A stretch of DNA of 64,000 nucleotides from Hyphomicrobiales bacterium (GTDB lineage: Bacteria > Pseudomonadota > Alphaproteobacteria > Rhizobiales > Rhizobiaceae): contig UCJA01000026.1 of the NCBI GenBank assembly GCA_900472675.1, forward strand, positions 33,101 to 97,100. The letters run 5' to 3'. Made by a program: the position numbers and the translations under genes. The notes beneath the pieces are model-generated. The model had not been told where the DNA came from, did not search any database, and saw only the letters and a program-made list of their open reading frames with translations. Shown piece after piece: positions 1-9,017 of this stretch; positions within the stretch are counted from its first letter, which is position 1; every line of letters starts with the position of its first letter.

Positions 1-150
1 CGCTCTGGCCGCAGGTTGCGTCCCGAGGAGATGAACGCCCTGTTGCGGGATATGGAGGCGACGCCCGGATCGGGCACCTGCAACCATGGCCGGCCGACCT
101 ATATTGAACTCAAGCTCTCCGACATCGAACGGCTGTTCGGCCGGAGCTGA
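1..150 (+). CDS. mutL: DNA mismatch repair protein MutL, C-terminal fragment
   Basis: The window opens inside this gene, so only the last 49 codons are present, ending in TGA at 148-150. The visible peptide carries the MutL C-terminal signature: a CNHGRPT motif (close to the CPHGRP metal-site motif of nuclease-type MutL) followed by the family's usual end, ELKLSDIERLFGR. MutL links MutS mismatch recognition to strand removal; its C-terminal domain dimerises and, in species without MutH, nicks DNA. The next gene, a DUF2093 protein, follows on the same strand after a short gap. The fragment is too short to judge anything else. Confidence 0.88.
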   Translation, partial: RSGRRLRPEEMNALLRDMEATPGSGTCNHGRPTYIELKLSDIERLFGRS

Positions 151-215
151 AAACGCTGGAAATCGCCAGCCTCCCGCGATAGAGGAGAGCGATGATCTTC
201 CGCAGGAGGCCAAGA

Positions 216-449
216 ATGAACCGGTTTGAAGGAAGCGGATTTCGCGAGGCGAAAATCCGGTATCTCGACGGCGATTTCCAGATTGTCGCCTCCGGGTCCT
301 ATGTGGTCTGCGCGCTCACCGGTGTGCAGATCCCGATCGACGAACTCCGGTACTGGAGCGTGGCGCGGCAGGAACCCTATGCGGACTGCGAGACCTCGCT
401 CGAGGCCGACAAGCGCGCCGGCGTGCTGCCGATCCAGACGCGGGCCTGA
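216..449 (+). CDS. DUF2093 domain protein
   Basis: Small protein of 77 residues with the DUF2093 pattern: KIRYLDGDFQI near the start and the block PIDELRYWSVARQEPYAD in the second half. Function is unknown in the family. A longer reading from ATG 192 is possible, with AGAGGAG at 181-187, but ATG 216 has a better ribosome site (AGGAGG at 204-209, six-base spacing) and gives the family's usual N-terminus MNRFEGSG. It sits between mutL and the convergent lpxK, an arrangement common in rhizobia. The two cysteines are not arranged as a metal site. Confidence 0.8.
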   Translation: MNRFEGSGFREAKIRYLDGDFQIVASGSYVVCALTGVQIPIDELRYWSVARQEPYADCETSLEADKRAGVLPIQTRA

Positions 450-467
450 ACCCGACGAAGCTCTAGC

Positions 468-1502
468 TCACACGGGTTTGCGCAGGCGTCTTTTGCGAAA
501 ATTGTCGAAGGCCCTGTCGATGATCTGGCCGGGCGCCTGAGGATCGTCGAAGACCATATCCACCTCGATCACCGTCACACTCTTCAAAAGATCCTCGGCA
601 GGACCGTGCCGTCCGGCCAGCCGTGCCGCATCCTTGGCGGTGGTGACCAGCGACAGTGCCTTGATGCTTGCATCCTCGAGGAGGCCCTGCATCTCGTCCT
701 CGCTGAAGAAATGGTGATCCGGAAAAGACCGGGTGTCTTCCACGAGACCTCCGACGGACCTCACCGTCCGGTAGAACTTCTCCGGATCGGCGATGCCGGT
801 AAAGGCGAGCACTCCCGCGCCCGCCAGTGACTGCCCCTCGCGGGGCAGCAGGCTGGCGACGTGGATCTGCTTGCCGGCCCTTGCCGCCTGCCGCACGAGG
901 CGGTCGGCTGCCGCGTCGTCGCCGACCTTGAGGATCGCCGAGAGCTGGCGCATCTGTTCGGCAAGTGGCGCGCGGACCGGCCCGCCCGGCACGAGATGAC
1001 CATTGCCGATGCCCCGGCGGCTATCGATGACGACAAGCGCGAAATCGAGCTCCAGCCGGGCGCTCTGGAACCCGTCGTCCATGATGATCAGATCGGCCCC
1101 TTCCGCCACCAGCCGGCGAGCCCCGTCCACGCGTCCACGCGAGATGACGGTCGGCGCCTCGCGGGCAAGCAGCAGGGCTTCGTCGCCCACTGCATCGGCC
1201 CGGTGATGGCCGGTATCGACGAGCGTGGTGACATCCAGCGAGCCGCCATAGCCCCGGGTGAGGAAGCCCGGCCTAAGGCCCTTGCGCACGGCTGCCCGCG
1301 CCAGGGCGATCGACGTCGGTGTCTTGCCGGCACCGCCGACCGTGAAATTGCCGACGCAGATGACCGGCACGGGAACCTGCGCACGCCTTGCCCGCGCCAT
1401 GCGGCGGCCCGCCACGCGGCCATAGACGAAGGAGACCGGAGACAGCGCCCAGGCGCGCCAGTCGGCCTTCATCCACCAGAAGGGAGGCGCTTCAGACACC
1501 AT
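468..1502 (-). CDS. lpxK: Tetraacyldisaccharide 4'-kinase LpxK
   Basis: A 344-residue inner-membrane-associated kinase that phosphorylates the 4' position of tetraacyldisaccharide 1-phosphate to make lipid IVA. A hydrophobic N-terminal segment is followed by a P-loop in GNFTVGGAGKTP (residues 51-62), the typical LpxK form of Walker A. ATG 1502 is preferred because the protein then starts MVSEAPPFWW, as LpxK proteins do; an in-frame extension to 1565 would run back into the upstream gene. It lies five bases after the stop of the HAD phosphatase and is the last gene of the waaA-HAD-lpxK run. Confidence 0.95.
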   Translation of the reverse strand: MVSEAPPFWWMKADWRAWALSPVSFVYGRVAGRRMARARRAQVPVPVICVGNFTVGGAGKTPTSIALARAAVRKGLRPGFLTRGYGGSLDVTTLVDTGHHRADAVGDEALLLAREAPTVISRGRVDGARRLVAEGADLIIMDDGFQSARLELDFALVVIDSRRGIGNGHLVPGGPVRAPLAEQMRQLSAILKVGDDAAADRLVRQAARAGKQIHVASLLPREGQSLAGAGVLAFTGIADPEKFYRTVRSVGGLVEDTRSFPDHHFFSEDEMQGLLEDASIKALSLVTTAKDAARLAGRHGPAEDLLKSVTVIEVDMVFDDPQAPGQIIDRAFDNFRKRRLRKPV

Positions 1503-1507
1503 CTGCC

Positions 1508-2236
1508 CTAGGCCTCTTGTCTGCGCGGCAAAAGCGCTTCCAGTTCCGTGATGTCGTCGAGGCAAAGGTCGGCGGCGTCCTGCAGCGTGGCCCGCGAGCC
1601 CGTCCCGGTCAGCACGGCGACCTTGATGCCGGCACCGGCTGCCTCTCCCATGTGCATGTCGTGATTGTTATCGCCGACCATGGCCACCTGCGCGGGCTGA
1701 AGGCCAACCGCGCTGCAGAAGCCGAGCAGCATGCCCGGACCCGGCTTCACACCATGGCCGCTGTCGTAACCCGCGACGAAATCCAGGTGCTCGGCAAAGC
1801 CGAAGCGGATGGCGGTCTGGCGGATCGACTGCTCGTTATCGCTCGATGCCACGCCGAGTTTGAAGCCGCTCTGCTTCAGCCGGCCGAAGAAGCTTCCAAG
1901 GTCGGTGACCGGGACGGCCCATTCGGTGGCGCGCACAAAGAGGTCATCCAGCAGCCGGGTCAGTTCGGCTGTCTCCAGCGGCGACCCTGCGGCAACGAAG
2001 CCGGCAGCGATCTCCGCGGCATTGCCGGCCGCAAGGAGGCTGTCGGCGCGGGTGTGGCCGGATACGGGGTCCATGCCGGCTGCCAGCAGCAGGCTGTGCT
2101 CGAGTTTCTGATTTCCGGCAGACGCAATGCGGGCCGCCTCCCGGTTCACGGGGCCCCAGCTTTCATCATAGCGCAGCAGCGTGCCGTCCTTGTCAAACAG
2201 GATACCGGCAACACTGCTCCAATCGGGCTGCTTCAT
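1508..2236 (-). CDS. HAD-superfamily phosphatase, Gph/CbbY-like
   Basis: A 242-residue HAD hydrolase. Visible motifs are the nucleophile/acid pair in FDKDGTL (Asp15, Asp17), motif II SSDN, the conserved Lys in VKPGPG, and the metal-binding GDNNHD. The fold resembles phosphoglycolate phosphatase, but substrate cannot be read from the sequence. Its ATG overlaps the waaA stop by four bases (ATGA), and lpxK starts five bases after its own stop, so the three genes are very probably co-translated. That context suggests a role linked to lipopolysaccharide synthesis, but this is inference only; general phosphoglycolate housekeeping is equally possible. Confidence 0.85.
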   Translation of the reverse strand: MKQPDWSSVAGILFDKDGTLLRYDESWGPVNREAARIASAGNQKLEHSLLLAAGMDPVSGHTRADSLLAAGNAAEIAAGFVAAGSPLETAELTRLLDDLFVRATEWAVPVTDLGSFFGRLKQSGFKLGVASSDNEQSIRQTAIRFGFAEHLDFVAGYDSGHGVKPGPGMLLGFCSAVGLQPAQVAMVGDNNHDMHMGEAAGAGIKVAVLTGTGSRATLQDAADLCLDDITELEALLPRRQEA

Positions 2237-3564
2237 CGCGCGACAACGACCTTGGACTTTGGCTTGGGCTGCAGCCGAGCCGTAACGGTAAGCGGATTGA
2301 TGTAGGGTTCGAGCGCTTTGATGGTCTTGCCGAGCGCGCCGCGCATTTCTTCCATGGTCTCGTGGCCTGCATCCACCATCTTGCGGCGTGCCGGATCGTT
2401 GACCATCAGATAATGCACCGCTTTGGCGAGCATCTCCACATCCCGCACGATCCGCGAGGCGCCCTTTCGGGCAAGGTTCTGGTAGGCATCGCGGAAGTTC
2501 TGGAGGTTCGGACCGGACAGCACGGCACAGCCCAGCATGGCCGGCTCGAGCGGGTTCTGGCCGCCCTCGTTGGTGAGCGAACGGCCGACGAAGGCAATTT
2601 CCGTCAGCCGGAGGTAGAGGCCCATTTCGCCGATGGAATCGCCAAGGAAGATGTCGGTCGTCTCCGTCACGGGGTCGTTGCGCGACCGGCGCGCCACGGA
2701 GAGCCCCTCCTCCTTCAGCATGGCCTCGATCGCATCGGCACGATCGGGGTGGCGCGGGACGATGATGCTCAGCTGGCCGTTCTTCGGCTTCAGCGCCTTG
2801 TGCACCGTGGCGGCCGCCTTTTCCTCACCGTCGAAGGTGGAGATCGCAGCCCAGGTCTTGCGGTCACCGATCTCGCTTTTGTAGCGGGCGAGAAGATCAT
2901 CGTCGCAAGGCGGCGGATCGGTATCGGTCTTGAGGTTGCCGGAGACGATCACCGGCCAGGCGCCGAGGTCGCGGAAGCGTTCCGCGTCGAGATCGGACTG
3001 GGCGATGACCAGAGCCAGCTTTTCAAACAGGGATTCCGCCAGGCTGTGGCGGCTGCGCCAGCGGTCGAAGGAGCGATCCGACATGCGGGCGTTGACGCGG
3101 ATCTGCGGGATGGCGCGGCGGGACAGTTCGGCCATGGTGGTCGGCCAGATTTCCGACTCAGCGGTAATGCAGGCATCCGGGCGCCAATAGGAGACGAAGC
3201 GCTTGACCGGAAACTTGATGTCGAGCGGCGCGTACTGGTGGATGACTTCGTCGCCAAGCCTCGCCTCGACGAGCTTTGCCGAGGTGACGGTGCCCGTGGT
3301 CAGCAGCACGTAGATCTGGCGGCGACGCAGTTCGCGGATCATCGGCATGACGGCCAGGGTTTCGCCGACGCTTGCCGCATGGACCCAGACCAGCGGGCCG
3401 CGGGGCCGCGGCATGCTGGCGTAGCCAAGACGCTCCAACCGGCGGGCGGGATCTTCCTTGCGCTTCAAGCCGCGGTAGGTGAGGTAGGGACTGGCCAGCG
3501 GGTAGAGAGCCACGCCCAGCAGTCGGTATCCGAATAGCGCCACGCGTGCCAGACCGCCGCTCAT
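2233..3564 (-). CDS. waaA: 3-deoxy-D-manno-octulosonic acid transferase (Kdo transferase)
   Basis: A 443-residue GT-B glycosyltransferase that moves Kdo from CMP-Kdo onto lipid IVA at the inner membrane. The N-terminus is a hydrophobic anchor (about residues 5-30), followed by the catalytic-base motif HAASVGE (residues 62-68, Glu68), and the C-terminal nucleotide-sugar site GRSLTNEGGQNPLEPA. Length is normal for the family. It overlaps the HAD gene by four bases and is followed by lpxK, so two consecutive lipid A/core steps are encoded together. The 168 bases upstream, up to DUF4170, could hold a promoter. Confidence 0.95.
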   Translation of the reverse strand: MSGGLARVALFGYRLLGVALYPLASPYLTYRGLKRKEDPARRLERLGYASMPRPRGPLVWVHAASVGETLAVMPMIRELRRRQIYVLLTTGTVTSAKLVEARLGDEVIHQYAPLDIKFPVKRFVSYWRPDACITAESEIWPTTMAELSRRAIPQIRVNARMSDRSFDRWRSRHSLAESLFEKLALVIAQSDLDAERFRDLGAWPVIVSGNLKTDTDPPPCDDDLLARYKSEIGDRKTWAAISTFDGEEKAAATVHKALKPKNGQLSIIVPRHPDRADAIEAMLKEEGLSVARRSRNDPVTETTDIFLGDSIGEMGLYLRLTEIAFVGRSLTNEGGQNPLEPAMLGCAVLSGPNLQNFRDAYQNLARKGASRIVRDVEMLAKAVHYLMVNDPARRKMVDAGHETMEEMRGALGKTIKALEPYINPLTVTARLQPKPKSKVVVAR

Positions 3565-3732
3565 CGCCCCGGCCTCCGATCCTTGCTAACCGCCCTCAAT
3601 GAAACGCTTCCCATCGCCTATCCATAACGCATTTCCCCTGTTTCACAAATGCGTCAAAAAAGAGGGTCCGGAGCGCGGTACGCTTCGGACTGCGGGCCTT
3701 CCACAGGGAAGACCAGCCGTGACGGAGGTAGA

Positions 3733-3984
3733 TCAGCCCAGTGTGGAGTCGGGATCGAGGAGGCGGTGCATGTGGACGATGAAGTAGCGCATCTGCGCGT
3801 TGTCGACCGTCTGCTGGGCCTTGGACCGCCAGGCGACCAGGGCGCTGGCATAGTCGGGAAAGATGCCGACGATATCGAGGCCCGAGAGGTCCTTGAACTG
3901 GACCCCTTCGAGGCTTTGCAGCTCGCCGCCGAACACCAGGTGGAGCAGCTGTTTCTTGCTGTTGTCTTCGGTCATCTCATTCAT
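3733..3984 (-). CDS. DUF4170 domain protein
   Basis: An 83-residue protein matching the DUF4170 pattern: LHLVFGGEL near the N-terminus, GIFPDYASALVAWRSKAQQTVDNA in the middle, and YFIVHMHRLLDP at the end (quoted in pieces). No catalytic residues, signal peptide or membrane segment are visible. The family is small, alphaproteobacterial and uncharacterised, and usually found beside waaA and an inositol-monophosphatase-fold gene, as here. It lies 50 bases downstream of that phosphatase gene on the same strand. Confidence 0.82.
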   Translation of the reverse strand: MNEMTEDNSKKQLLHLVFGGELQSLEGVQFKDLSGLDIVGIFPDYASALVAWRSKAQQTVDNAQMRYFIVHMHRLLDPDSTLG

Positions 3985-4034
3985 CCCTGCCTACGGCCTC
4001 CCGGGCCATCCTCTGCTGCATTCCTCGGCAAAGG

Positions 4035-4844
4035 TCAACCCGCCGCGCCGCCCACCAGGCGCGGGAGCAGGCTGGAAATGGCATGTTCGTTACCAGCCAC
4101 CAGCATTTCGCGGGTGACCAGCTTGCGATTGTAGCTCAGCGGACGATTGTCGAGGTCGGCCAGGCGACCTCCTGCCCGCTCCAGGATGAGGTCGGCTGCA
4201 GCCAGATCCCAGTCGTGGGAGTTGCGCTTGACGACGGTACCATCGATGCGGCTGTCGGCTGCCATGGCCAGGCGATAGGCGAGCGAAGGCACGTGGCGAA
4301 CGCGGTGAACCAGATCGCGGAAGGGCAGATCGAACTTCCTGACCAGAGCCTCGTCGGCGGCAATCCGCAGGCCGGATCCCGCGGGCTCCGAGACCCGGAT
4401 GGGGATGCCGTTCTTCACGGAAGGTCCATCCGCCGTCGCATGGAACTCCTCCTCCAGCGCCGGGGCCACGAGAACGCCCGCGACCGGGCGCCCGAGGTGG
4501 ACCACGGCCACCGAGACGCACCAGGTCTTTTCGCCATTGATGAAGGCACGGGTTCCATCGATGGGATCGATCACGAAGAGGGTATCGCAGCCGAGCCGGT
4601 CGGTATCGTCGTCGGTTTCCTCCGAGAGCCAGCCGTAGTTCGGACGGGCCTGCAGCAGGATCTCCCGCAAGCGGTCGTTTGCGGCAAAATCCGCTGCACT
4701 TACCGGCGAGCTTCCCTCGTTCTTCCACCAGACCTCCGGCTCCTTGCCGAAGAAGCCAAGGGCGATGTCGCCGGCCTGCCGGGCCGCCTCGCGGATAAGA
4801 TCCAGATCATCCTGCCAGGCGCTTCTCGGTGCGGGATCGGCCAT
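4035..4844 (-). CDS. Inositol-monophosphatase-fold phosphatase, CysQ-like 3'(2'),5'-bisphosphate nucleotidase
   Basis: A 269-residue Mg2+-dependent phosphatase. Metal-binding motifs are clear: SEET (residues 74-77), DPIDGTRAF (93-101) and, near the C-terminus, WDLAAADLILERAGG. Similarity looks closest to CysQ, which removes the 3' phosphate of 3'-phosphoadenosine 5'-phosphate, but inositol-1-phosphatase cannot be excluded. ATG 4844 is used; a TTG immediately before it abuts the TGA of pmbA, so the two genes are separated by three bases and are probably translationally coupled. Confidence 0.85.
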   Translation of the reverse strand: MADPAPRSAWQDDLDLIREAARQAGDIALGFFGKEPEVWWKNEGSSPVSAADFAANDRLREILLQARPNYGWLSEETDDDTDRLGCDTLFVIDPIDGTRAFINGEKTWCVSVAVVHLGRPVAGVLVAPALEEEFHATADGPSVKNGIPIRVSEPAGSGLRIAADEALVRKFDLPFRDLVHRVRHVPSLAYRLAMAADSRIDGTVVKRNSHDWDLAAADLILERAGGRLADLDNRPLSYNRKLVTREMLVAGNEHAISSLLPRLVGGAAG

Positions 4845-4847
4845 CAA

Positions 4848-6194
4848 TCAGCGCCCCGCCAGGGTCATGCCCTCGATCGCAAGCGTGGGCGAAGCGACGC
4901 CGTACTTGCGATCGATGTCATTGGCCGGCGTGATGCGCATGAACATGTCCTTGAGGTTCGACGCGATGGTGACCTCCGAGACCGGATAGGCCAGCTCGCC
5001 GTTCTCGATCCAGAAGCCAGTGGCGCCGCGGCTATACTCGCCGGTGATCATGTTGACGCCCTGTCCGATCAGCTCGGTGATGTAGAAGCCGGTACCGATC
5101 GAGCGGATCAGATCCTCCGGTGCGATGTCGCCCGGCTCAAGCGCCAGGTTGGTGGATGCCGGGGTCACCGAATTGCCGCCCCGCACACCGCGGCCATTGG
5201 TCTTCATACCCAGTTCGCGGCCGGTGGAGGTGGAGAGGAACCAGTGCTTGAGCACGCCATCCTCGATCATCACCATGCGCTCGCCGGAGACGCCTTCGCC
5301 ATCGAAGGGGCGCGACGAGGAGCCGCGGACGATGAGCGGATCGTCGGTGATGCTCAGACCTGACTTCAGCACCTGCTGTCCCATCCTGTCGCGCAGGAAG
5401 CTGGTCTTGCGGGCGACCGAAGCGCCGTTGATGGCGCCGGCGATATGGCCGACGAAGCCCCGGGCGATGCGCGGGTCGAAGACGACGGTGACATTGCTGC
5501 CGGTATCCACCTGGCGCGGATTGATCCGCTTGACGACGCGTTCACCTGCCCTGCGGCCGATCAGCTTCGGATCGTCGAGGTCGGCTGCAAAGAGGCGGCT
5601 GTCGAAATCATAGTCGCGCTCCATCTTCGTGCCCTCGCCGGCGATGACGCTGACGGAGCGACCGAAGCGGGTTCCCAGATAGCTGCCGGAAAAGCCGTTC
5701 GAGGTGACCAGCACGAGGCCGCCCATGCCGGACGAAGCGCCAGCGCCGGAGGAGTTGCTTACGCCTTCGACATCGAGCGCTGCCTGCTCCATCTCGAGCG
5801 CTGCCTCACGAAGGGAATCGGTCGAGACCTCGGTCGGGTCGAAGAGATCGAGATCCGGATAGGATGTTGCAAGGTCGCCGGCGTCGGCAAGGCAGGCAAA
5901 GGGATCTTCCGGAGACACGCGGGCCATGGCAACGGCGCGGTCGGCGAGCGTCTTCATGTCAAAGCCCGGATTGGCCGAGACGCTGGCAACGCGGTTGCCG
6001 ATGAAGACGCGCAGCGCGAAATCGTCGCTTTCGGACGATTCCGTGCCCTCCACCTTTCCAAGCCGGACGCTGACGGAACGGGAGCGGGACCGCACCACAA
6101 CCGCATCGGCCTGATCCGCTCCCGCGGCCCTTGCCAGATCGATCAGTTCGCCAGCCCGGGCAAGAAGAGGAGCAGAATCAAATTCGGAGGTCAT
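4848..6194 (-). CDS. pmbA: TldD/PmbA family metalloprotease-related protein (TldE/PmbA)
   Basis: A 448-residue protein of the TldD/PmbA family. TldE/PmbA partners TldD in a heterodimeric protease that processes modified peptides such as microcin B17 and CcdA. Family features include the N-terminal ARAAGADQADAVVV segment, the GASSG-containing central region and the C-terminal ITGEYSRGATGFWIENGE block. Like other TldE subunits it lacks an HExxxH zinc motif, fitting a non-catalytic partner; no tldD is in the window. ATG 6194 is used because upstream codons do not resemble the family. It heads the leftward block that leads to lpxK. Confidence 0.9.
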   Translation of the reverse strand: MTSEFDSAPLLARAGELIDLARAAGADQADAVVVRSRSRSVSVRLGKVEGTESSESDDFALRVFIGNRVASVSANPGFDMKTLADRAVAMARVSPEDPFACLADAGDLATSYPDLDLFDPTEVSTDSLREAALEMEQAALDVEGVSNSSGAGASSGMGGLVLVTSNGFSGSYLGTRFGRSVSVIAGEGTKMERDYDFDSRLFAADLDDPKLIGRRAGERVVKRINPRQVDTGSNVTVVFDPRIARGFVGHIAGAINGASVARKTSFLRDRMGQQVLKSGLSITDDPLIVRGSSSRPFDGEGVSGERMVMIEDGVLKHWFLSTSTGRELGMKTNGRGVRGGNSVTPASTNLALEPGDIAPEDLIRSIGTGFYITELIGQGVNMITGEYSRGATGFWIENGELAYPVSEVTIASNLKDMFMRITPANDIDRKYGVASPTLAIEGMTLAGR

Positions 6195-6305
6195 TTTTGC
6201 AGAGCCTTTCGTTCTGCCTCCATTTATTGTGCGCCAGCGCAAGCATCAAGGGCAGCCGGTCGATTCCGGGTTGACCCGTTTCTGCCCGCACCCGAAAGTG
6301 CGCGC

Positions 6306-8114
6306 ATGGTTGACCACAATTCGCTCTTTTCCGAAATGCTCCTGCTGCTGGCCGGTGCAGTTATCGCCGCTCCCCTGTTTCGCAAGCTTGGCCTGGGCAC
6401 CGTGCTCGGCTACCTGGCCGCCGGCGTCATCATCGGCCCGGTGCTGCAGCAGGTGACCGATACCGAAGAGGTGCTGAAGGTCGCCGAGTACGGCGTCGTC
6501 TTCCTGCTGTTTATCATCGGGCTGGAGCTGAAGCCTTCGCGGCTGTGGCAGATGCGCGGCGACGTGTTCGGCCTCGGGCCCATGCAGGTTGTGGTGACGG
6601 GCGGCGTGCTGAGCGCGCTCGCCTATCTGGCGCATATGTCCGACTGGCGGGGCAGCCTGATCGTCGGCTTCGGGCTGGCGCTGTCATCGACCGCCTTTGC
6701 GCTGCAGATCCTCAACGACACCGGCGAGATGAACAGCCGCTACGGGCAACGATCCTTCTCCGTGCTGTTGTTCCAGGACCTGGCGATCGTGCCGCTGCTG
6801 GCGCTGATCACCATTCTTGCGCCCGGAACGACAGAAGCGGCCGCAACGCCACTCCTCGATTTTGCCATTGCGGTGGCAGCGGTCGGCGCGATGATCATCG
6901 CCGGGCGCTACCTGCTGACGCCGATGTTCCAGGTGATCGCCCGCACCGGCGCGCGTGAGGTGATGATTGCCGCGGCCCTGCTGGTCGTGCTGGGATCAGC
7001 CGCGGCCATGCAGGCGGTTGGACTGTCCATGGCCATGGGCGCCTTCCTTGCGGGCGTGATGCTGGCGGAATCCTCCTATCGCCACGAACTGGAGGCCGAT
7101 ATCGAGCCCTTCCGCGGGCTGCTGCTGGCGCTGTTCTTCGTCGCGGTCGGCCTGTCGCTGGAAGTGGAAGTGATTGCCGACAATCTTCTCTTCATCGTGC
7201 CGGCGGTGCTGGTGTTCATGATCGCCAAGGCGGCGATCGTCTATACGCTCTGCCGCCTGTGGGGCTCTTCCCACAATGATGCGGTGCAGATCGCCTTCCT
7301 TCTGCCGCAGGGCGGCGAGTTCGGCTTCGTGCTGTTTACCACGGCGACTGCGGCCGGCCTGTTTTCCTCCGCCACCGCCTCACTGCTGATCGCCTCGGTG
7401 ACGCTGTCCATGGCGCTGACGCCGCTCGGGGCAGCGCTTTCCAAACGGCTGATGCGCAGCGAGACGCGCGAGCAGCTGGAAGAGGATTTCGAAGGTGCGG
7501 GCGCCGACGTGCTGATGGTCGGGTTTTCCCGGTTCGGCCAGATCGCCGCGCAGATTCTACTGGCCGGCGGCAGTTCCGTGACCGTGATCGACGACAATCC
7601 GGACCGGATCCGCCAGGCGGCCAACTTCGGGTTCCGGATCTATTTCGGCGACGGGACCCGCCGCGACGTGCTGATCGCCTCCGGCGTCGCACGGGCAAAG
7701 ATCGTCGCCGTCTGCACCCACAAGCGGGAGACGACGGACCGCATCGTCGAGCTGATCCGCTCGGACTTTCCCTCCGCGCGGTTGTTCGTGCGCTCCTATG
7801 ACCGCATCCATTCGCTGGCGCTGCGGGATCAGGCGGTGGAATTCGAACTGCGCGAGACTCTGGAATCGGGCCTGGTGTTCGGGCGGCGCACCCTGCAGGC
7901 GCTCGGGATGAGCGAGAATTCGGCGAGCGAGATCGTCGAGGACATCCGCGGTCGCGACGAGGAAAGGTTGCAGATCCAGGCAGTGCAGGGTCTTGGTGCG
8001 GGCCGCGGCCTGCTGTTCAACAGCCCCGTGCGCCCGGAGCCGCTGATCAAGCCGAAGCGCACGGTGGTGATCGACGAGAGTGCGGCCGAGCCCGAACCGA
8101 CAGGGACGGTCTGA
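6306..8114 (+). CDS. CPA2 monovalent cation/proton antiporter with RCK (TrkA-N) domain, Kef-like
   Basis: A 602-residue inner-membrane transporter. The first ~390 residues are strongly hydrophobic with about 12 segments and the CPA2 patterns FLLFIIGLELKPSRLW, ALSSTAFALQIL and LLPQGGEFGFVLF. From about residue 399 a Rossmann RCK domain begins (DVLMVGFSRFGQIAAQILLAGG, in part), ending in a ligand-gated nucleotide site with Asp in VTVIDDNPDR. Such proteins exchange K+ or Na+ for H+, often under nucleotide or glutathione control. ATG 6306 gives the family N-terminus MVDHNSLFSEMLLLL; the open frame extends further upstream but only antisense to pmbA. No KefF/KefG subunit is adjacent. Confidence 0.9.
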   Translation: MVDHNSLFSEMLLLLAGAVIAAPLFRKLGLGTVLGYLAAGVIIGPVLQQVTDTEEVLKVAEYGVVFLLFIIGLELKPSRLWQMRGDVFGLGPMQVVVTGGVLSALAYLAHMSDWRGSLIVGFGLALSSTAFALQILNDTGEMNSRYGQRSFSVLLFQDLAIVPLLALITILAPGTTEAAATPLLDFAIAVAAVGAMIIAGRYLLTPMFQVIARTGAREVMIAAALLVVLGSAAAMQAVGLSMAMGAFLAGVMLAESSYRHELEADIEPFRGLLLALFFVAVGLSLEVEVIADNLLFIVPAVLVFMIAKAAIVYTLCRLWGSSHNDAVQIAFLLPQGGEFGFVLFTTATAAGLFSSATASLLIASVTLSMALTPLGAALSKRLMRSETREQLEEDFEGAGADVLMVGFSRFGQIAAQILLAGGSSVTVIDDNPDRIRQAANFGFRIYFGDGTRRDVLIASGVARAKIVAVCTHKRETTDRIVELIRSDFPSARLFVRSYDRIHSLALRDQAVEFELRETLESGLVFGRRTLQALGMSENSASEIVEDIRGRDEERLQIQAVQGLGAGRGLLFNSPVRPEPLIKPKRTVVIDESAAEPEPTGTV

Positions 8115-8124
8115 TCAGAGCATC

Positions 8125-8994
8125 TCAGGGCTGACGGGTGGCGTGGATCGCATCGATCGCGCGCTTCAGCTCATCCTTCACCGGCTCGGACTCCTGCAGG
8201 ATGTCGCGCGCTTTGAGGAAATCCAGGACGCCGAAGCGATTGATGCTCGGCCTCAGGAAGATATGCGGCGGACGCAGTTTCAGCTTCAGTGCGATGCTGG
8301 CCTGCATGGTGAGCTGGCTTGCCCCAAAGATGCTGTCGATGCGGTTCGGCGCATGGGTGCCATCACCCTCCGGCGCGCCCACCACATCGACGCCGATCAC
8401 CACGTCGGCAAGGTCCATCAGGTGCTCGTAGGGGACGGGATTGAAGATGCCGCCATCGATCATCACCCGGCCGTTGACCCAGACCGGCATGAACAGGCCT
8501 GGAATGGCTGCCGAGGCGGCGACCGCGACGCGCAGATCGCCCTCCTCCAGCACGACCTCGCCCTGGCCGTAGTAATCGGTGACGGAGACCTTGAGGGGTA
8601 TGCCGAGCTCGGCAAAGCTTGCGGGCACACTTGCCGGAAGGAATGCGTGGATGATCCGCTCGAGATTGAAATGACCGAGCCTAAAACCGCCGAGCCTGTC
8701 GCGCATGGTGGCGGGACCAAGGCTCCAGAGCCGGTTGAACAGCGCACCGCGGGTGCCGACGGCATGCAGCGCGTATTCGCCGATCTCCTTACCGGTCATG
8801 CCGGCCGCCATGCCCGCACCCATGATGGCTCCGATCGACGAACCGCTGATCGCGACCGGGCGGATGCCCAGTTCATCGAGCGCCTGGATGACGTGGATAT
8901 GGGCAAGGCCCCTTGCCCCGCCCGCGCCGAAAGCGACGCCGAAGGTCAGACCGCTGCGGTCTTCGGGAAGATCGTGGAGAGCAAGCCGGGTCAT
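8125..8994 (-). CDS. Patatin-like phospholipase
   Basis: A 289-residue serine lipase-type protein. The patatin catalytic dyad is visible: oxyanion hole GGARG (25-29), nucleophile elbow GSSIG (51-55, Ser53) and the acidic partner in DGG (180-182, Asp180). No signal peptide is apparent, so it probably acts on membrane lipids from the cytoplasm, in the manner of RssA/YchK-type proteins; substrate is unknown. It is convergent with the antiporter gene (10-base gap) and lies 23 bases after the rsmD start on the same strand. Confidence 0.88.
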   Translation of the reverse strand: MTRLALHDLPEDRSGLTFGVAFGAGGARGLAHIHVIQALDELGIRPVAISGSSIGAIMGAGMAAGMTGKEIGEYALHAVGTRGALFNRLWSLGPATMRDRLGGFRLGHFNLERIIHAFLPASVPASFAELGIPLKVSVTDYYGQGEVVLEEGDLRVAVAASAAIPGLFMPVWVNGRVMIDGGIFNPVPYEHLMDLADVVIGVDVVGAPEGDGTHAPNRIDSIFGASQLTMQASIALKLKLRPPHIFLRPSINRFGVLDFLKARDILQESEPVKDELKRAIDAIHATRQP

Positions 8995-9017
8995 CGATCC
9001 TCTCCTTTCCCGCGCGA

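Noticed and set aside
5445..6305. Upstream in-frame extension of the CPA2 antiporter
   Set aside because: The added 287 codons are antisense to pmbA and unlike any antiporter N-terminus; the natural start is ATG 6306.
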